Shown here: positions 8,945 through 17,649 of the stretch, piece by piece
How positions within the stretch are numbered: the first letter of the stretch is position 1
Layout: each line of letters begins with the position of its first letter
Assembly (NCBI RefSeq): GCF_002101295.1
Contig: NZ_CP020778.1
Location: 971,001-1,035,000 of the forward strand
Direction of reading: 5' to 3'
Length of the DNA: 64,000 nucleotides
DNA from: Candidatus Pelagibacter sp. RS40
GTDB taxonomy: Bacteria > Pseudomonadota > Alphaproteobacteria > Pelagibacterales > Pelagibacteraceae
Program-made: the position numbers and the translations under genes
The notes under the pieces: model-generated
Database searches by the model: none
What the model was told of the DNA's origin: nothing
The model's input: the letters and a program-made list of their open reading frames with translations, nothing else

Positions 8945-10102
8945 TTAATATTTAAAATCCCTTATAAACCTTTCTGCAATTATATCTGAAGAAATATCTT
9001 TTATATCAGTTAAACCTACTAATCCCAAGGCAGTACTTAATTCGTCTTTAATAATATCAACTACTCTCTTTAAACCTTTCGCTCCATCAGCTCCAATACC
9101 ATACATAAGAGGTCTTCCTACCATTGTAAAATCTGCACCTAGCGCTAAAGCTCTAACAATATCGCTTCCACCTCTTATACCGCTGTCAAATATGATAGGA
9201 AAATCTTTACCCAAAGCATTTCTTATTATTGGAAGTGCTTCTATTGAGGAAGTAGCGCTGTCTAACTGTCTTCCTCCATGATTAGATACTTGAATAGCAT
9301 CAGCCCCTTCAGACTTTATTTTCAAAGCATCTTCTGCAGACATTACTCCTTTAATGATTAGTTTACCTTTCCATTTTTCTCTTATTCTTTTTAATGTATC
9401 CCAATCAGTAGCTCCTCTACTTTCACTTCTAACAAACTTATTCCCTCTCTTTGAAGTTTCATAATTCATTGGTTTTGGAATTCCACCCAACAAGGTAGAT
9501 ATTGACCAGTTTGGATGAGTTGCAAAATCTATAAATTGTTTAACTCCAAGATTAAAAGGGACGGTAAATCCATTTCTATTATCTTTAGCTCTCCTAAATT
9601 GAATAGGCACATCAACAGTAAGAATTGCAACTTTGTATCCTGTTTTTTCAGCTCTTTCTAATAATTCCATCACAAATTCTTCATCTTGGAAATTATAAAG
9701 TTGTAACCAAACATGACCTTTTGAATACTCATACATTTGTTCTAATGAAGTTGATGATGCCATTGAAACACACATAGGTATATTGTTAGATAAACTTTCT
9801 TCAGCTAACATTTTATCTGCACCAGGCCAGGTTAAATTACACATGCCCATAGGAGCAAATCCAAAAGGCTGATCGTATTCAAAACCTAGAATATCTTTTT
9901 TAATAATTCTTTTTTCAACATTCCTTAATACTTTAGGTTGAAGTCTTATTTGATCTAAAGCTTTGCTGTTGTTCTCACATAATTTTTCATCACCAGATGC
10001 ACCATCAACGAAATCAAACATTAATTTAGGTACACGTTTTTTTGCAACTATTCTTGCTTCTTCGACACTATGAATTTTTTTACTTGGGCTGATGTTGGTC
10101 AT
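8945..10102 (-). CDS. FMN-dependent alpha-hydroxy acid dehydrogenase (LldD/glycolate oxidase family)
   Basis: The 385-aa cytosolic or membrane-associated flavoenzyme is a TIM barrel. The signature SNHGGRQLD (about residues 274-282) contains the catalytic His and the substrate-binding Arg; FAPMGMCNL and FDSGIRGGSDIVRALALGA form the FMN site. It oxidises an L-2-hydroxy acid (lactate, glycolate, mandelate or similar) to the 2-oxo acid. It directly abuts the TPP enzyme downstream and overlaps the S51 peptidase upstream by 4 nt (ATGA), so the three are translationally linked. Together they suggest hydroxy acid to oxo acid to decarboxylated/CoA product. Substrate unknown. Confidence 0.88.
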   Translation of the reverse strand: MTNISPSKKIHSVEEARIVAKKRVPKLMFDFVDGASGDEKLCENNSKALDQIRLQPKVLRNVEKRIIKKDILGFEYDQPFGFAPMGMCNLTWPGADKMLAEESLSNNIPMCVSMASSTSLEQMYEYSKGHVWLQLYNFQDEEFVMELLERAEKTGYKVAILTVDVPIQFRRAKDNRNGFTVPFNLGVKQFIDFATHPNWSISTLLGGIPKPMNYETSKRGNKFVRSESRGATDWDTLKRIREKWKGKLIIKGVMSAEDALKIKSEGADAIQVSNHGGRQLDSATSSIEALPIIRNALGKDFPIIFDSGIRGGSDIVRALALGADFTMVGRPLMYGIGADGAKGLKRVVDIIKDELSTALGLVGLTDIKDISSDIIAERFIRDFKY

Positions 10103-10788
10103 AATTTATTTATATACTCATTAAGACTAATTTTACTGTTTTTATCAATGAAATAAGCATCACAACCATTTCTAGCAGCACAAACTTCTTTAGCAGAACC
10201 ATCAACAAATAATACTGCTACACCATCATCAATTGCTATGCCGGGTGGTAACTTACTATTTTTAATATCAGCTTGGTATTGTGACATACGTTCGGACACT
10301 GATGAGTGTGGTGTGCAACTGCCAGATAAAATATTTATACCTCTCAGTGGATTGTAACCAGGTCCTGCAGAATCTGATAAGATCCAATCAAACCAACAAA
10401 CAGCACCAGCACTTATTCCAGACAAAATAATTCCAGAGTTATAAGCATCTTTAAATAATTTTATGAGATTGTTTTTCTCCCAAACTTTAATCATAAACTT
10501 TGTGTTACCACCTCCAATATAAATTATATCTTGTGCCATTAACCATTCTTCAAATCCATTACTTGAGGAACATAATTCAAAGTGTGAGAGTTGAATATTA
10601 TATTTATCTAATTCACTATAAAATAATTTTATTTTATCTTTATTATCTTCGCTAGCAGTTGGTAGAAAACCAAAATTAATTTGTTTTTTTTTACACTGAT
10701 CAATTACAAATTTATCTAAAACTTCATCACTTCTATGAGTAAAACCACCACCGCCTATGGCAATAATTTTTTTTTGATTTTGACCCAT
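10099..10788 (-). CDS. Peptidase S51 family protein (PepE/cyanophycinase-like)
   Basis: The 229-aa protein has a class-I-amidotransferase-like fold. The nucleophilic serine lies in LSGISAGAVCWF (GxSAGA motif, about residue 125), and the preceding IIYIGGGNT segment is also typical. The family includes dipeptidase E, cyanophycinase and many unassigned hydrolases acting on Asp- or Gln-type isopeptides. In this operon it could hydrolyse an amide or a dipeptide entering via the divergent Dpp-type importer. It overlaps the next gene by 4 nt and the GcvT-like gene by one base (TAATG). Confidence 0.8.
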   Translation of the reverse strand: MGQNQKKIIAIGGGGFTHRSDEVLDKFVIDQCKKKQINFGFLPTASEDNKDKIKLFYSELDKYNIQLSHFELCSSSNGFEEWLMAQDIIYIGGGNTKFMIKVWEKNNLIKLFKDAYNSGIILSGISAGAVCWFDWILSDSAGPGYNPLRGINILSGSCTPHSSVSERMSQYQADIKNSKLPPGIAIDDGVAVLFVDGSAKEVCAARNGCDAYFIDKNSKISLNEYINKL

Positions 10789-12014
10789 TAATTATTAGAA
10801 AGGCCTTCCCATGGTTTTGGTTGTGATGGAATATCTGTGTTAACTCCCCTAACTATTTCTCCTTTAGCATCATACATAGGCAGTTTGCAAAGCTCACCTT
10901 TTCTAATATTCCCATCTGTACACTTTACATCTAAAATTGCGCCAGGCCCTAAATCATTATTTTTCATATGAACTATTCCAACTCCACAAACCTGATAAGG
11001 TGACCATGTGCTTGATGTAACTTTTCCAACTAATTTGTCTTTTAAATTAAGACTATTTCCTTTTAGTGCTATTCCATCTTTAATTCTTATTCCCCAAGTT
11101 TTACAATTTTTATCAGCAGCAACTAAAGCTTCTTTTCCAATAAAATTTTCCTTATTTAGATCAACAAATTTTCCAAGACCAACAGAAAATGGATTTGTAT
11201 TTTTATCAAAATCTTGTCCAGCTGATAAAAGTCCAGCCTCAATACGCCTTCCTCTAAATGAGGGAGTAGCGGTTAAGATCATTCCCATTTTCTTTCCTTC
11301 TTCTAAAATTAAATCTCCAATTAATTCAGCGTTGTTTTCAGGTCGTAAATAAAGCTCCCAACCAAGTTCGTTAGTAAAGCCAGTTCTACTTACAATTAGC
11401 TTTTCTCCTTTAATTGTAACTGTTGTCCAATCAAAGTACTTCCAAGTTTTAGCTATGTCTTCATCAATTAAGTGATCTAGTAATTCCATTGATTTAGGAC
11501 CTTGTACTTGGCTGACCCACACATCTGGATCAGTAATATTTACGTTTAATCCATGTGCATTTGCTTTGTACCATGAAAATAAATCACCATCTGCTTGAGC
11601 AAACCAAAATTTATTTTCTTCAATTCTTAATAACAAACCATCTGTAATCATTCCGCCATCGTGATAACATGCAAATTGATAAGAGCATCTTCCAACATTT
11701 ACTTTTGAAATATCTCTTGGAAAAATTTTTTGTAAAAGTTTTAAAGCATCTGGGCCAGCAACTTCATAAGGATATTCACCAGTGTGTCTTAAAATTAATT
11801 CTTGTCTTGTTTTCCAATACATTTCATCTGGTGTTGCATTAGATAATTTTTCAGTTGTTAATCTTCCTGCGTACTGTGAATATTCTGGGTCAAATGGTAG
11901 CTCCTGATACGTTAAAGGATGAACAGGTAAAGTTCTTGCCAATTCAAGAGATCTACCTTTTTCAATCATCGATGGTTTTATTGAAAAACGTACTTTTTTT
12001 AAGGAGTCGTGCAT
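10788..12014 (-). CDS. GcvT-family aminomethyltransferase-like protein (first gene of catabolic operon)
   Basis: The 408-aa GcvT-superfamily protein shows YPYEVAGPDALKLLQ, VWVSQVQGPKSMEL, SRTGFTNELGWELYL and a C-terminal barrel with the WSPY and GELCKLPMYD segments. An N-terminal extension of about 50 residues precedes the folate-binding core. It is clearly different from the DmdA-like protein at 5702-6847, so the operon holds two distinct folate-dependent C1-transfer proteins. Likely role: taking a methyl or methylene group from an O-, S- or N-methylated substrate to tetrahydrofolate. The start ATG faces the divergent importer gene across 133 nt. Substrate unknown. Confidence 0.8.
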   Translation of the reverse strand: MHDSLKKVRFSIKPSMIEKGRSLELARTLPVHPLTYQELPFDPEYSQYAGRLTTEKLSNATPDEMYWKTRQELILRHTGEYPYEVAGPDALKLLQKIFPRDISKVNVGRCSYQFACYHDGGMITDGLLLRIEENKFWFAQADGDLFSWYKANAHGLNVNITDPDVWVSQVQGPKSMELLDHLIDEDIAKTWKYFDWTTVTIKGEKLIVSRTGFTNELGWELYLRPENNAELIGDLILEEGKKMGMILTATPSFRGRRIEAGLLSAGQDFDKNTNPFSVGLGKFVDLNKENFIGKEALVAADKNCKTWGIRIKDGIALKGNSLNLKDKLVGKVTSSTWSPYQVCGVGIVHMKNNDLGPGAILDVKCTDGNIRKGELCKLPMYDAKGEIVRGVNTDIPSQPKPWEGLSNN

Positions 12015-12044
12015 GTAAGTTTCTATTATTACGATAGTTTATAC

Positions 12045-12111
12045 TACGAATTGATAAACAGGAAACCCCAAATAACTCAATAGGTTTTCTATGTTGATAT
12101 CAAAGTTCGTA
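12045..12111. promoter_or_regulatory. Long imperfect inverted repeat in the divergent promoter region
   Basis: Nested arms pair in order: TACGAA (12045-12050) with TTCGTA (12106-12111), TTGATA (12051-12056) with TATCAA (12098-12103), and AGGAAACC (12060-12067) with GGTTTTCT (12083-12090), leaving a 15-nt loop at 12068-12082. It lies between the divergent catabolic operon and the Dpp-type importer. It could be an operator for a shared regulator or a structured 5' leader of the importer transcript. No known riboswitch class was recognised. Confidence 0.45.
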
Positions 12112-12147
12112 CTTGTTAACTTTCTGTTTTAACAAAGGGAAATAATT

Positions 12148-13635
12148 ATGAGAACAATTTGTAAATTGATATCAGTTTCGCTGGTATCGTTGTTATTCTC
12201 TTTTTCATTAGCTAATGCATCAAGTGGAGTATTTAAAATTTCACATGATTTAGGTTTTGGAAAAGACACAAACCTTGATGCAATTTCAAAAGGAAGATTG
12301 TTTCAGGTTGTTATAATGACACAAAACCGTTTAGTAAGAAAAGACCTTAAAGGAGTAACATCTGCTGAGCTTGCAACTGATTGGTCAGCCAATGCTGATG
12401 CAACAGAATGGACTTTCAATCTTCGTAAAGGTGTAAAATTTCATGACGGATCTGATTTTGATGCAGAAGATGTAAAATATTCTTTAATGAGAGTTAAAGA
12501 TCCAGATATTGGATCTCCTGCTAAGAAAAGTATGAGTTCAGTAACAGACATTGAGGTTGTTGACGCACATACAGTAAAAATGAAGTTAAACACTTCTTTT
12601 GCTGACTTTCCATTATTGCTAACTGACTACAGGTTAAGAATGATCCCATCAGGATCTGGAGATACCATTGGTAAAACTGGAGTTGGTACTGGCCCATTTA
12701 TCGTTGATAAATTTGATCCAGAAGGAACAACAATTCTAAAAGCAAACCCTGATTATTGGGAAGGTGCACCAGGATTAGCTGAAGTGCATGTAATCGCAAT
12801 ACCAGATGGTGAAGCTAGAGTTCAAGCTCTTCTTACTGGTCAAATTCATATGAACAGATACGTACCATTTAGCCAAAAGAAAATTTTTGATGGAAATTCA
12901 AAATTTAATGTTTCAGTTGTTCCAACTGGAAACTGGAGAGGAATGGTTATGAGAACAGACACAGCTCCTTTTGATAATCCAAAAGTGAGAAAAGCTGTTC
13001 GTTTAGCTGTAGATAGACAAGAGCTTGTGGATTTAGTTATGGGTGGAGCAGCAACTGTTGCGTGCGATACTCCTGTAGCTCCTTCAGATCAATATCGTTT
13101 GAAAATGAAGTGTCCTCAAAACATAAAAAAAGCTAAAAGTCTTTTAAAGGAAGCTGGATATCCAAACGGAATTGATATGGTAATTCACGTTTCCACAAAA
13201 GAACCAACTTGGCCAACTATTGCTGAAGTTCTTCAACAACAATTAGCAAAAGCAAACATCAAAGCTGAAGTGAAAATGACTCCATCAAAGAGTTATTGGA
13301 AAGAAACTTGGATGAAAAAACCTGTTGCTATGACACGTTGGAATGAAAGACCAGCAGACAGTGCGTTGCATGAAATTTATCACAGTGGCGCAAAATGGAA
13401 CGAGTCATTCTTTAAAAATCCTGCTTTTGATGAAAATTTAGCAAAAGCAAGAGGTGAGCTTAACTTTAATAAAAGAAAAAAAGCTTATCAAAATGCTCAA
13501 AAGACTTTATGGGAAGAATCTGGAACTATGATTCCTTACCACGTATCTAAGTTAGTTGTAACTTCTTCAAATGTTAAAAATTTAGATGAAGTTGAAGTTT
13601 TCTCAGTACGTTGGCATAAAGTAAAAATGAAATAA
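12148..13635 (+). CDS. dppA: ABC importer binding protein, family 5 (DppA-like)
   Basis: The 495-aa periplasmic protein has a Sec signal peptide (cleavage near LANA-SSG). Family-5 (peptide/nickel) hallmarks include WTFNLRKGVKFHDGSDFDAEDVKYSL, GTGPFIVDKFDPEGTTILKANPDYW-type sequence and TAPFDNPKVRKAVRLAVDRQ. It delivers an oligopeptide, glutathione-like or other amphipathic solute to the permeases downstream. A moderately good ribosome-binding site, AAAGGGA, precedes the ATG. The gene is divergent from the eight-gene catabolic operon, so its ligand may be that operon's starting substrate; this is inference from position. Confidence 0.9.
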   Translation: MRTICKLISVSLVSLLFSFSLANASSGVFKISHDLGFGKDTNLDAISKGRLFQVVIMTQNRLVRKDLKGVTSAELATDWSANADATEWTFNLRKGVKFHDGSDFDAEDVKYSLMRVKDPDIGSPAKKSMSSVTDIEVVDAHTVKMKLNTSFADFPLLLTDYRLRMIPSGSGDTIGKTGVGTGPFIVDKFDPEGTTILKANPDYWEGAPGLAEVHVIAIPDGEARVQALLTGQIHMNRYVPFSQKKIFDGNSKFNVSVVPTGNWRGMVMRTDTAPFDNPKVRKAVRLAVDRQELVDLVMGGAATVACDTPVAPSDQYRLKMKCPQNIKKAKSLLKEAGYPNGIDMVIHVSTKEPTWPTIAEVLQQQLAKANIKAEVKMTPSKSYWKETWMKKPVAMTRWNERPADSALHEIYHSGAKWNESFFKNPAFDENLAKARGELNFNKRKKAYQNAQKTLWEESGTMIPYHVSKLVVTSSNVKNLDEVEVFSVRWHKVKMK

Positions 13636-13646
13636 TACTTAATTTA

Positions 13647-13684
13647 TTTACAGGCCTAATTATTTAGGCCTGTAAATTTTCTTC
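13647..13684 (+). terminator. Intrinsic terminator/attenuator after the DppA-like gene
   Basis: A perfect 13-bp stem, TTTACAGGCCTAA at 13647-13659 with TTAGGCCTGTAAA at 13664-13676, closed by a 4-nt loop and followed by TTTTCTT. As in the PotD-like cluster, the hairpin sits between the binding protein and its permeases. Confidence 0.88.
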
Positions 13685-13722
13685 TATCTTTAAAATATTT
13701 TTAATTAGTTTAAATTTAAACA

Positions 13723-14679
13723 ATGTTATTATTAGTATTAAAGAGAATACTTCTAGGTTTTATCACTCTTTTTATAGTCTCTTTAATTACGTTTTCTGGT
13801 GTTGAGGTTTTGCCCGGAGATGCTTGTACAACTTATCTTGAAAGAGAAGCATACGGTGCAGCTTTAGAGGCATGTTATGAAAGATTAGGTTTAAACACAC
13901 CAGCGCATGAACGATATATTTCATGGGCAGCTGGAGTTCTTCAAGGTGATTTTGGTTATTCTTTAAGTGGTGAAATGAGAATAAACGATGTCTTAGGACC
14001 AAGGGTTAAAAACTCTATGGTTCTTGCATCTGCCTCTATACTTATAGGAATTCCTATTGCTTTATTACTTGGAATTATAACTGCTCTTTGGAGAGATAAA
14101 CTTCCAGATATTATAATTTCAACAATTACAATTTTTTCAATGACAATTCCTGAATTTATTAGTGCAACATTATTAATTTTAATTGTTGCTATTTGGTTAG
14201 AGTGGCTTCCTGGAATTGTAATTGTACCAACGGGTGCATCAATTTCAGAATTATTACCCAATATCATTTTACCTGTAATTGCAATTTCAATGATTATGAC
14301 TGCGCACATGGCAAGAATGGTCAGATCAAGTGTTATTCAAGTTATGGCAAGTGACTATGTTCAAATGGCAATTTTAAAAGGAGTTCCATATTGGACAATG
14401 GTATTTAAGCATGTGCTTCCTAACGCTTTACTACCAGCAATAAATGTAGTGGCTCTTACAATTGCATGGTTGTTAGGGGGAGTTGTTGTAACGGAAGTTG
14501 TTTTTAACTACCCAGGTCTTGGTAGATTAGTAATAGAATCTATCTCGAATAGGGATTTGCCCGTTGTTCAAGCTCTAGCAATTATTTTAGCATCAATTTA
14601 TGTGAGCATTAATTTAATTGCAGATCTTATGACGTTAATGCTCAACCCAAGACTTAAATCCCTACAAATTAAAAAATAA
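13723..14679 (+). CDS. dppB: ABC importer permease (DppB-like)
   Basis: The 318-aa inner-membrane permease begins with the typical first helix (VLKRILLGFITLFIVSLITF), then a periplasmic loop with GLNTPAHERYISW and GDFGYSLSG, then five more helices. The C-terminal EAA-type motif (LKGVPYWTMVFKHVLPNALLP, about residues 224-244) docks the ATPase. It is followed with no gap by the second permease. No Shine-Dalgarno is obvious. Substrate follows from the binding protein and is unknown. Confidence 0.92.
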   Translation: MLLLVLKRILLGFITLFIVSLITFSGVEVLPGDACTTYLEREAYGAALEACYERLGLNTPAHERYISWAAGVLQGDFGYSLSGEMRINDVLGPRVKNSMVLASASILIGIPIALLLGIITALWRDKLPDIIISTITIFSMTIPEFISATLLILIVAIWLEWLPGIVIVPTGASISELLPNIILPVIAISMIMTAHMARMVRSSVIQVMASDYVQMAILKGVPYWTMVFKHVLPNALLPAINVVALTIAWLLGGVVVTEVVFNYPGLGRLVIESISNRDLPVVQALAIILASIYVSINLIADLMTLMLNPRLKSLQIKK

Positions 14680-15564
14680 ATGACATTAGAAAAAGAACAA
14701 AAGAAAAATAATCTACAAAAAGTATATGAGGTAATAAAAACTATGGCTTCAAAACCTTCAGGTTTGATTGGTTTAAGTATTTTGTTGTTCCATGTGATAC
14801 TTGCAATAACAAGTCCTTTATATGTACCTTATGATTATAAAGCGATTGATCCTTCGTTAATGCTTCAAGCACCATCATCTGAATATTGGTTTGGAACTGA
14901 TAGTTTAGGAAGAGATGTTTTTACTAGGACCATCTTAGGAGGCAGAACTGCTTTAACAGTTACATTTTTTGGTTCTTTAATTGCGTTACTTTGGGGTGGT
15001 GCATTGGGAATATTTTGTGGACTGGTTGGTGGAAAAATAGATGACGTTGTTATGAGAATTATAGACGCGTTTTTGTCGATTCCATGGATCTTAGCAATGC
15101 TTTTAATTGTTTCTTTATTAGGAACTACTACACTTGTTTTAATTCCAGCGCTCGGTTTCTTTTATGGAAAAGGTATTGTTAGAGTAGCAAGGGCAGCAAC
15201 ACACGATGTGATTGCTAAAGATTTTATAGTTTCAGCAAGGGCAAGAGGTCATAGCAACTTATCAATAATCTGGAATGAAATTTTACCAAATGTAAGAGAT
15301 GCAATTATGGTCGAAGGAGCTATGAGATGGTCATGGATGTTACTTGGATTTAGTTCATTATCTTTTTTAGGATTTGGAGTAAGTCCTCCAACACCAGATT
15401 GGGGTTTAATGATTTCAAATGCAAGAGGATTAATGTCTTTTGCGTACTGGGCAGTGTTAGCTCCAATATTTGGATTAAGTTCATTAATCATTGGAATTAA
15501 TTTAACAGCTGATGCATTTGCAAAAGCACTTGGAATAGACAGATCAACAAAGGCACCCGTTTAA
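14680..15564 (+). CDS. dppC: ABC importer permease (DppC-like)
   Basis: The 294-aa inner-membrane permease has N-terminal helix FHVILAITSPLYVPYDY, the family motif FGTDSLGRDVFTRTILGGRTAL (about residues 70-91) and the EAA-like loop ARARGHSNLSIIWNEILPN. The ATG directly follows the DppB stop. It forms the heterodimeric channel with DppB, energised by the fused ATPase encoded 1 nt downstream. Confidence 0.92.
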   Translation: MTLEKEQKKNNLQKVYEVIKTMASKPSGLIGLSILLFHVILAITSPLYVPYDYKAIDPSLMLQAPSSEYWFGTDSLGRDVFTRTILGGRTALTVTFFGSLIALLWGGALGIFCGLVGGKIDDVVMRIIDAFLSIPWILAMLLIVSLLGTTTLVLIPALGFFYGKGIVRVARAATHDVIAKDFIVSARARGHSNLSIIWNEILPNVRDAIMVEGAMRWSWMLLGFSSLSFLGFGVSPPTPDWGLMISNARGLMSFAYWAVLAPIFGLSSLIIGINLTADAFAKALGIDRSTKAPV

Positions 15565-15565
15565 A

Positions 15566-17599
15566 ATGGATAGTGCGGTTCAAACAATAAATAATCTTAC
15601 AATTGGATTTACAAGTCAAAAAGGAAAACAGATTTCCATTCTAAAAAATATTTCAACCACCATTAAAAAAGGTGAGACTGTTGGGATTGTTGGAGAGTCT
15701 GGCTCAGGAAAAAGTACTCTAGCTTTAGCTATGATGGGCTATGTAAAACACGGCCTTTATACCATTTCTGGAGAGTGCTTATTCCATTCAAATAATCTTC
15801 TAGAAATGAAAAATAAAGATCTAGAAAATATAAGGGGTAGAAAAATAGCAATGATCCCACAAAATGCCGGTCAATCACTTACTCCTAATCTTAAAATTGG
15901 ATATCAAATTGATGAGGCTTTAAAATTACATACAGATTTAAAAAAAGAGGAAAGAGATAAAAAAATATCAGAATTACTGAATAAAGTTAGATTGCCTTCG
16001 CCCGAGATAATGGCCCAAAGATATCCACATGAATTATCAGGCGGACAGCAACAAAGGGTAGCTGTTGCAATGGCTTTAGCAGGTAATCCCGAACTTTTGT
16101 TATTAGATGAACCAACAACGGGATTAGATGTAACAACACAGGCCCATGTATTAGAATTATTAAATTTTATTGCAAAAGATACAGGAACCTCAATGGTTTA
16201 TGTAAGTCATGATCTTGGAGCAATAGCACAAGTTAGCGATAGAGTAATTGTTATGTATTCTGGTGAAATTGTTTTAGATGGTCCAGTAAGAAGTATATTA
16301 AAAAACCCAATTCATCCGTATACATTTGGATTATTAAAGTCTATTCCAAAACTTACCTCTCCAGGTTTACCAGACTCTATGTCAGGTAGCCAACCTCAGC
16401 CAGGAACAATTAAAACAGGGTGTAGTTTTTATGAGAGATGCGATCTTGCAGAAGATAAATGTAAAAATAATTCACCAACTTTAGAATACATTGATGATTT
16501 AAATACGAGCGTTAGATGTTTTAAATATAAAGAATTAATCAACGTAAAAGAAACAAATCTAGACACTGTAAAATCAATAAACAATGATGTTTTGCAAAAC
16601 GAAATTTTAGATATTTCAAAAGTTTCAATTAGTTATGCTAAACAAAAGTTTATCGATCAGTTGTTAAATAAAATTGATGATAGCAATCCAACAGTCCAAG
16701 ATATTAATATCAATATTAACAAAGGAGAAACTCTCGCGCTAGTAGGGGAGTCTGGTAGTGGGAAATCAACGATATTAAAATCAATTGCAGGATTATTAAA
16801 AACAAAAGATGGAATGATAAAGTTTGATAAAGATAAAGTTTTATCAAATGATATAAAAATGAGAGATCCAGGTTTTTTAAGAGCAATTCAATTGATATTT
16901 CAAAATCCAGATGAATCTTTAAATCCAAATCATACTGTTGAAGAAATAGTATCACAGCCTTTAAGATTATATTTTGGATTAAAGGGAGACGAACTAAAAC
17001 AAAAAATTATAGAAGTGCTTGAAAAAGTTAGACTTGGGGAATTTTATTTAACAAGATACCCAAGACAATTATCAGGAGGTGAAAAACAAAGAGTTGCTGT
17101 TGCAAGAGCATTTGCTGCAAAACCAGATATTATTCTTTGTGATGAAGTAACCTCTGCACTTGATGTTTCAGTTCAAGCAGCTGTATTAAACTTACTTCAA
17201 GAATTAAAAGAGGATTTTGGTACAACTTATATATTTGTATCTCACGATCTAGCAGTTGTAAGAGCAATTAGTGATAGAGTTGCAGTTTTATATCAAGGAA
17301 GACTATGTGAAATTGGTCCTTCAAAAAATGTTTATCAATTACCATCACATCCGTATACTGAAGTTCTATTAGGTGCAGTTTTAGAGCCTGATCCAGATGT
17401 AAAACCAAAATTAGTTGCTGAAGATATAGTTGAAGAGAAGCCACCCGAAAAAGGCTGCTCTTTTCAAGGCAGATGTCCCAGAATCCTTGGTGATATTTGT
17501 AAAAACGAGGTCCCACCATGGCAAATTGGTGAAAATGGAAACTCAATACGTTGCCATATAAAAGTAGAGGATTTAAAAAAACAACAAAATATCAATTAG
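15566..17599 (+). CDS. Fused double ABC ATPase (DppD-DppF-like)
   Basis: The 677-aa cytosolic protein has two complete nucleotide-binding domains. In the first, Walker A is GESGSGKST (about residue 43), the signature LSGGQQQR and Walker B LLLLDEPTTGLD. In the second, Walker A is GESGSGKST (about residue 394), the signature LSGGEKQR and Walker B IILCDEVTSALD. Each half ends in the Cys-rich oligopeptide-transporter C-terminal segment (GCSFYERCDLAEDKC and GCSFQGRCPRILGDIC), which in relatives binds an iron-sulfur cluster. Fusion of DppD and DppF into one chain is common in this family and saves space. It energises the DppBC permease pair. Confidence 0.92.
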   Translation: MDSAVQTINNLTIGFTSQKGKQISILKNISTTIKKGETVGIVGESGSGKSTLALAMMGYVKHGLYTISGECLFHSNNLLEMKNKDLENIRGRKIAMIPQNAGQSLTPNLKIGYQIDEALKLHTDLKKEERDKKISELLNKVRLPSPEIMAQRYPHELSGGQQQRVAVAMALAGNPELLLLDEPTTGLDVTTQAHVLELLNFIAKDTGTSMVYVSHDLGAIAQVSDRVIVMYSGEIVLDGPVRSILKNPIHPYTFGLLKSIPKLTSPGLPDSMSGSQPQPGTIKTGCSFYERCDLAEDKCKNNSPTLEYIDDLNTSVRCFKYKELINVKETNLDTVKSINNDVLQNEILDISKVSISYAKQKFIDQLLNKIDDSNPTVQDINININKGETLALVGESGSGKSTILKSIAGLLKTKDGMIKFDKDKVLSNDIKMRDPGFLRAIQLIFQNPDESLNPNHTVEEIVSQPLRLYFGLKGDELKQKIIEVLEKVRLGEFYLTRYPRQLSGGEKQRVAVARAFAAKPDIILCDEVTSALDVSVQAAVLNLLQELKEDFGTTYIFVSHDLAVVRAISDRVAVLYQGRLCEIGPSKNVYQLPSHPYTEVLLGAVLEPDPDVKPKLVAEDIVEEKPPEKGCSFQGRCPRILGDICKNEVPPWQIGENGNSIRCHIKVEDLKKQQNIN

Positions 17600-17649
17600 G
17601 ACAATTTTTTTGTTACACACAAAATTAAATCTTATATAAAAGTTTTTTT

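Noticed and set aside
12015-12147. Known riboswitch (glycine, SAM or TPP class) in the divergent gap
   Set aside because: The conserved core sequences of these classes are not present; only an unclassified inverted repeat is visible.
13956-14309. Minus-strand open frame of 117 codons inside the DppB-like gene
   Set aside because: Antisense to a conserved permease, with Ile-rich translation typical of a membrane-protein shadow.
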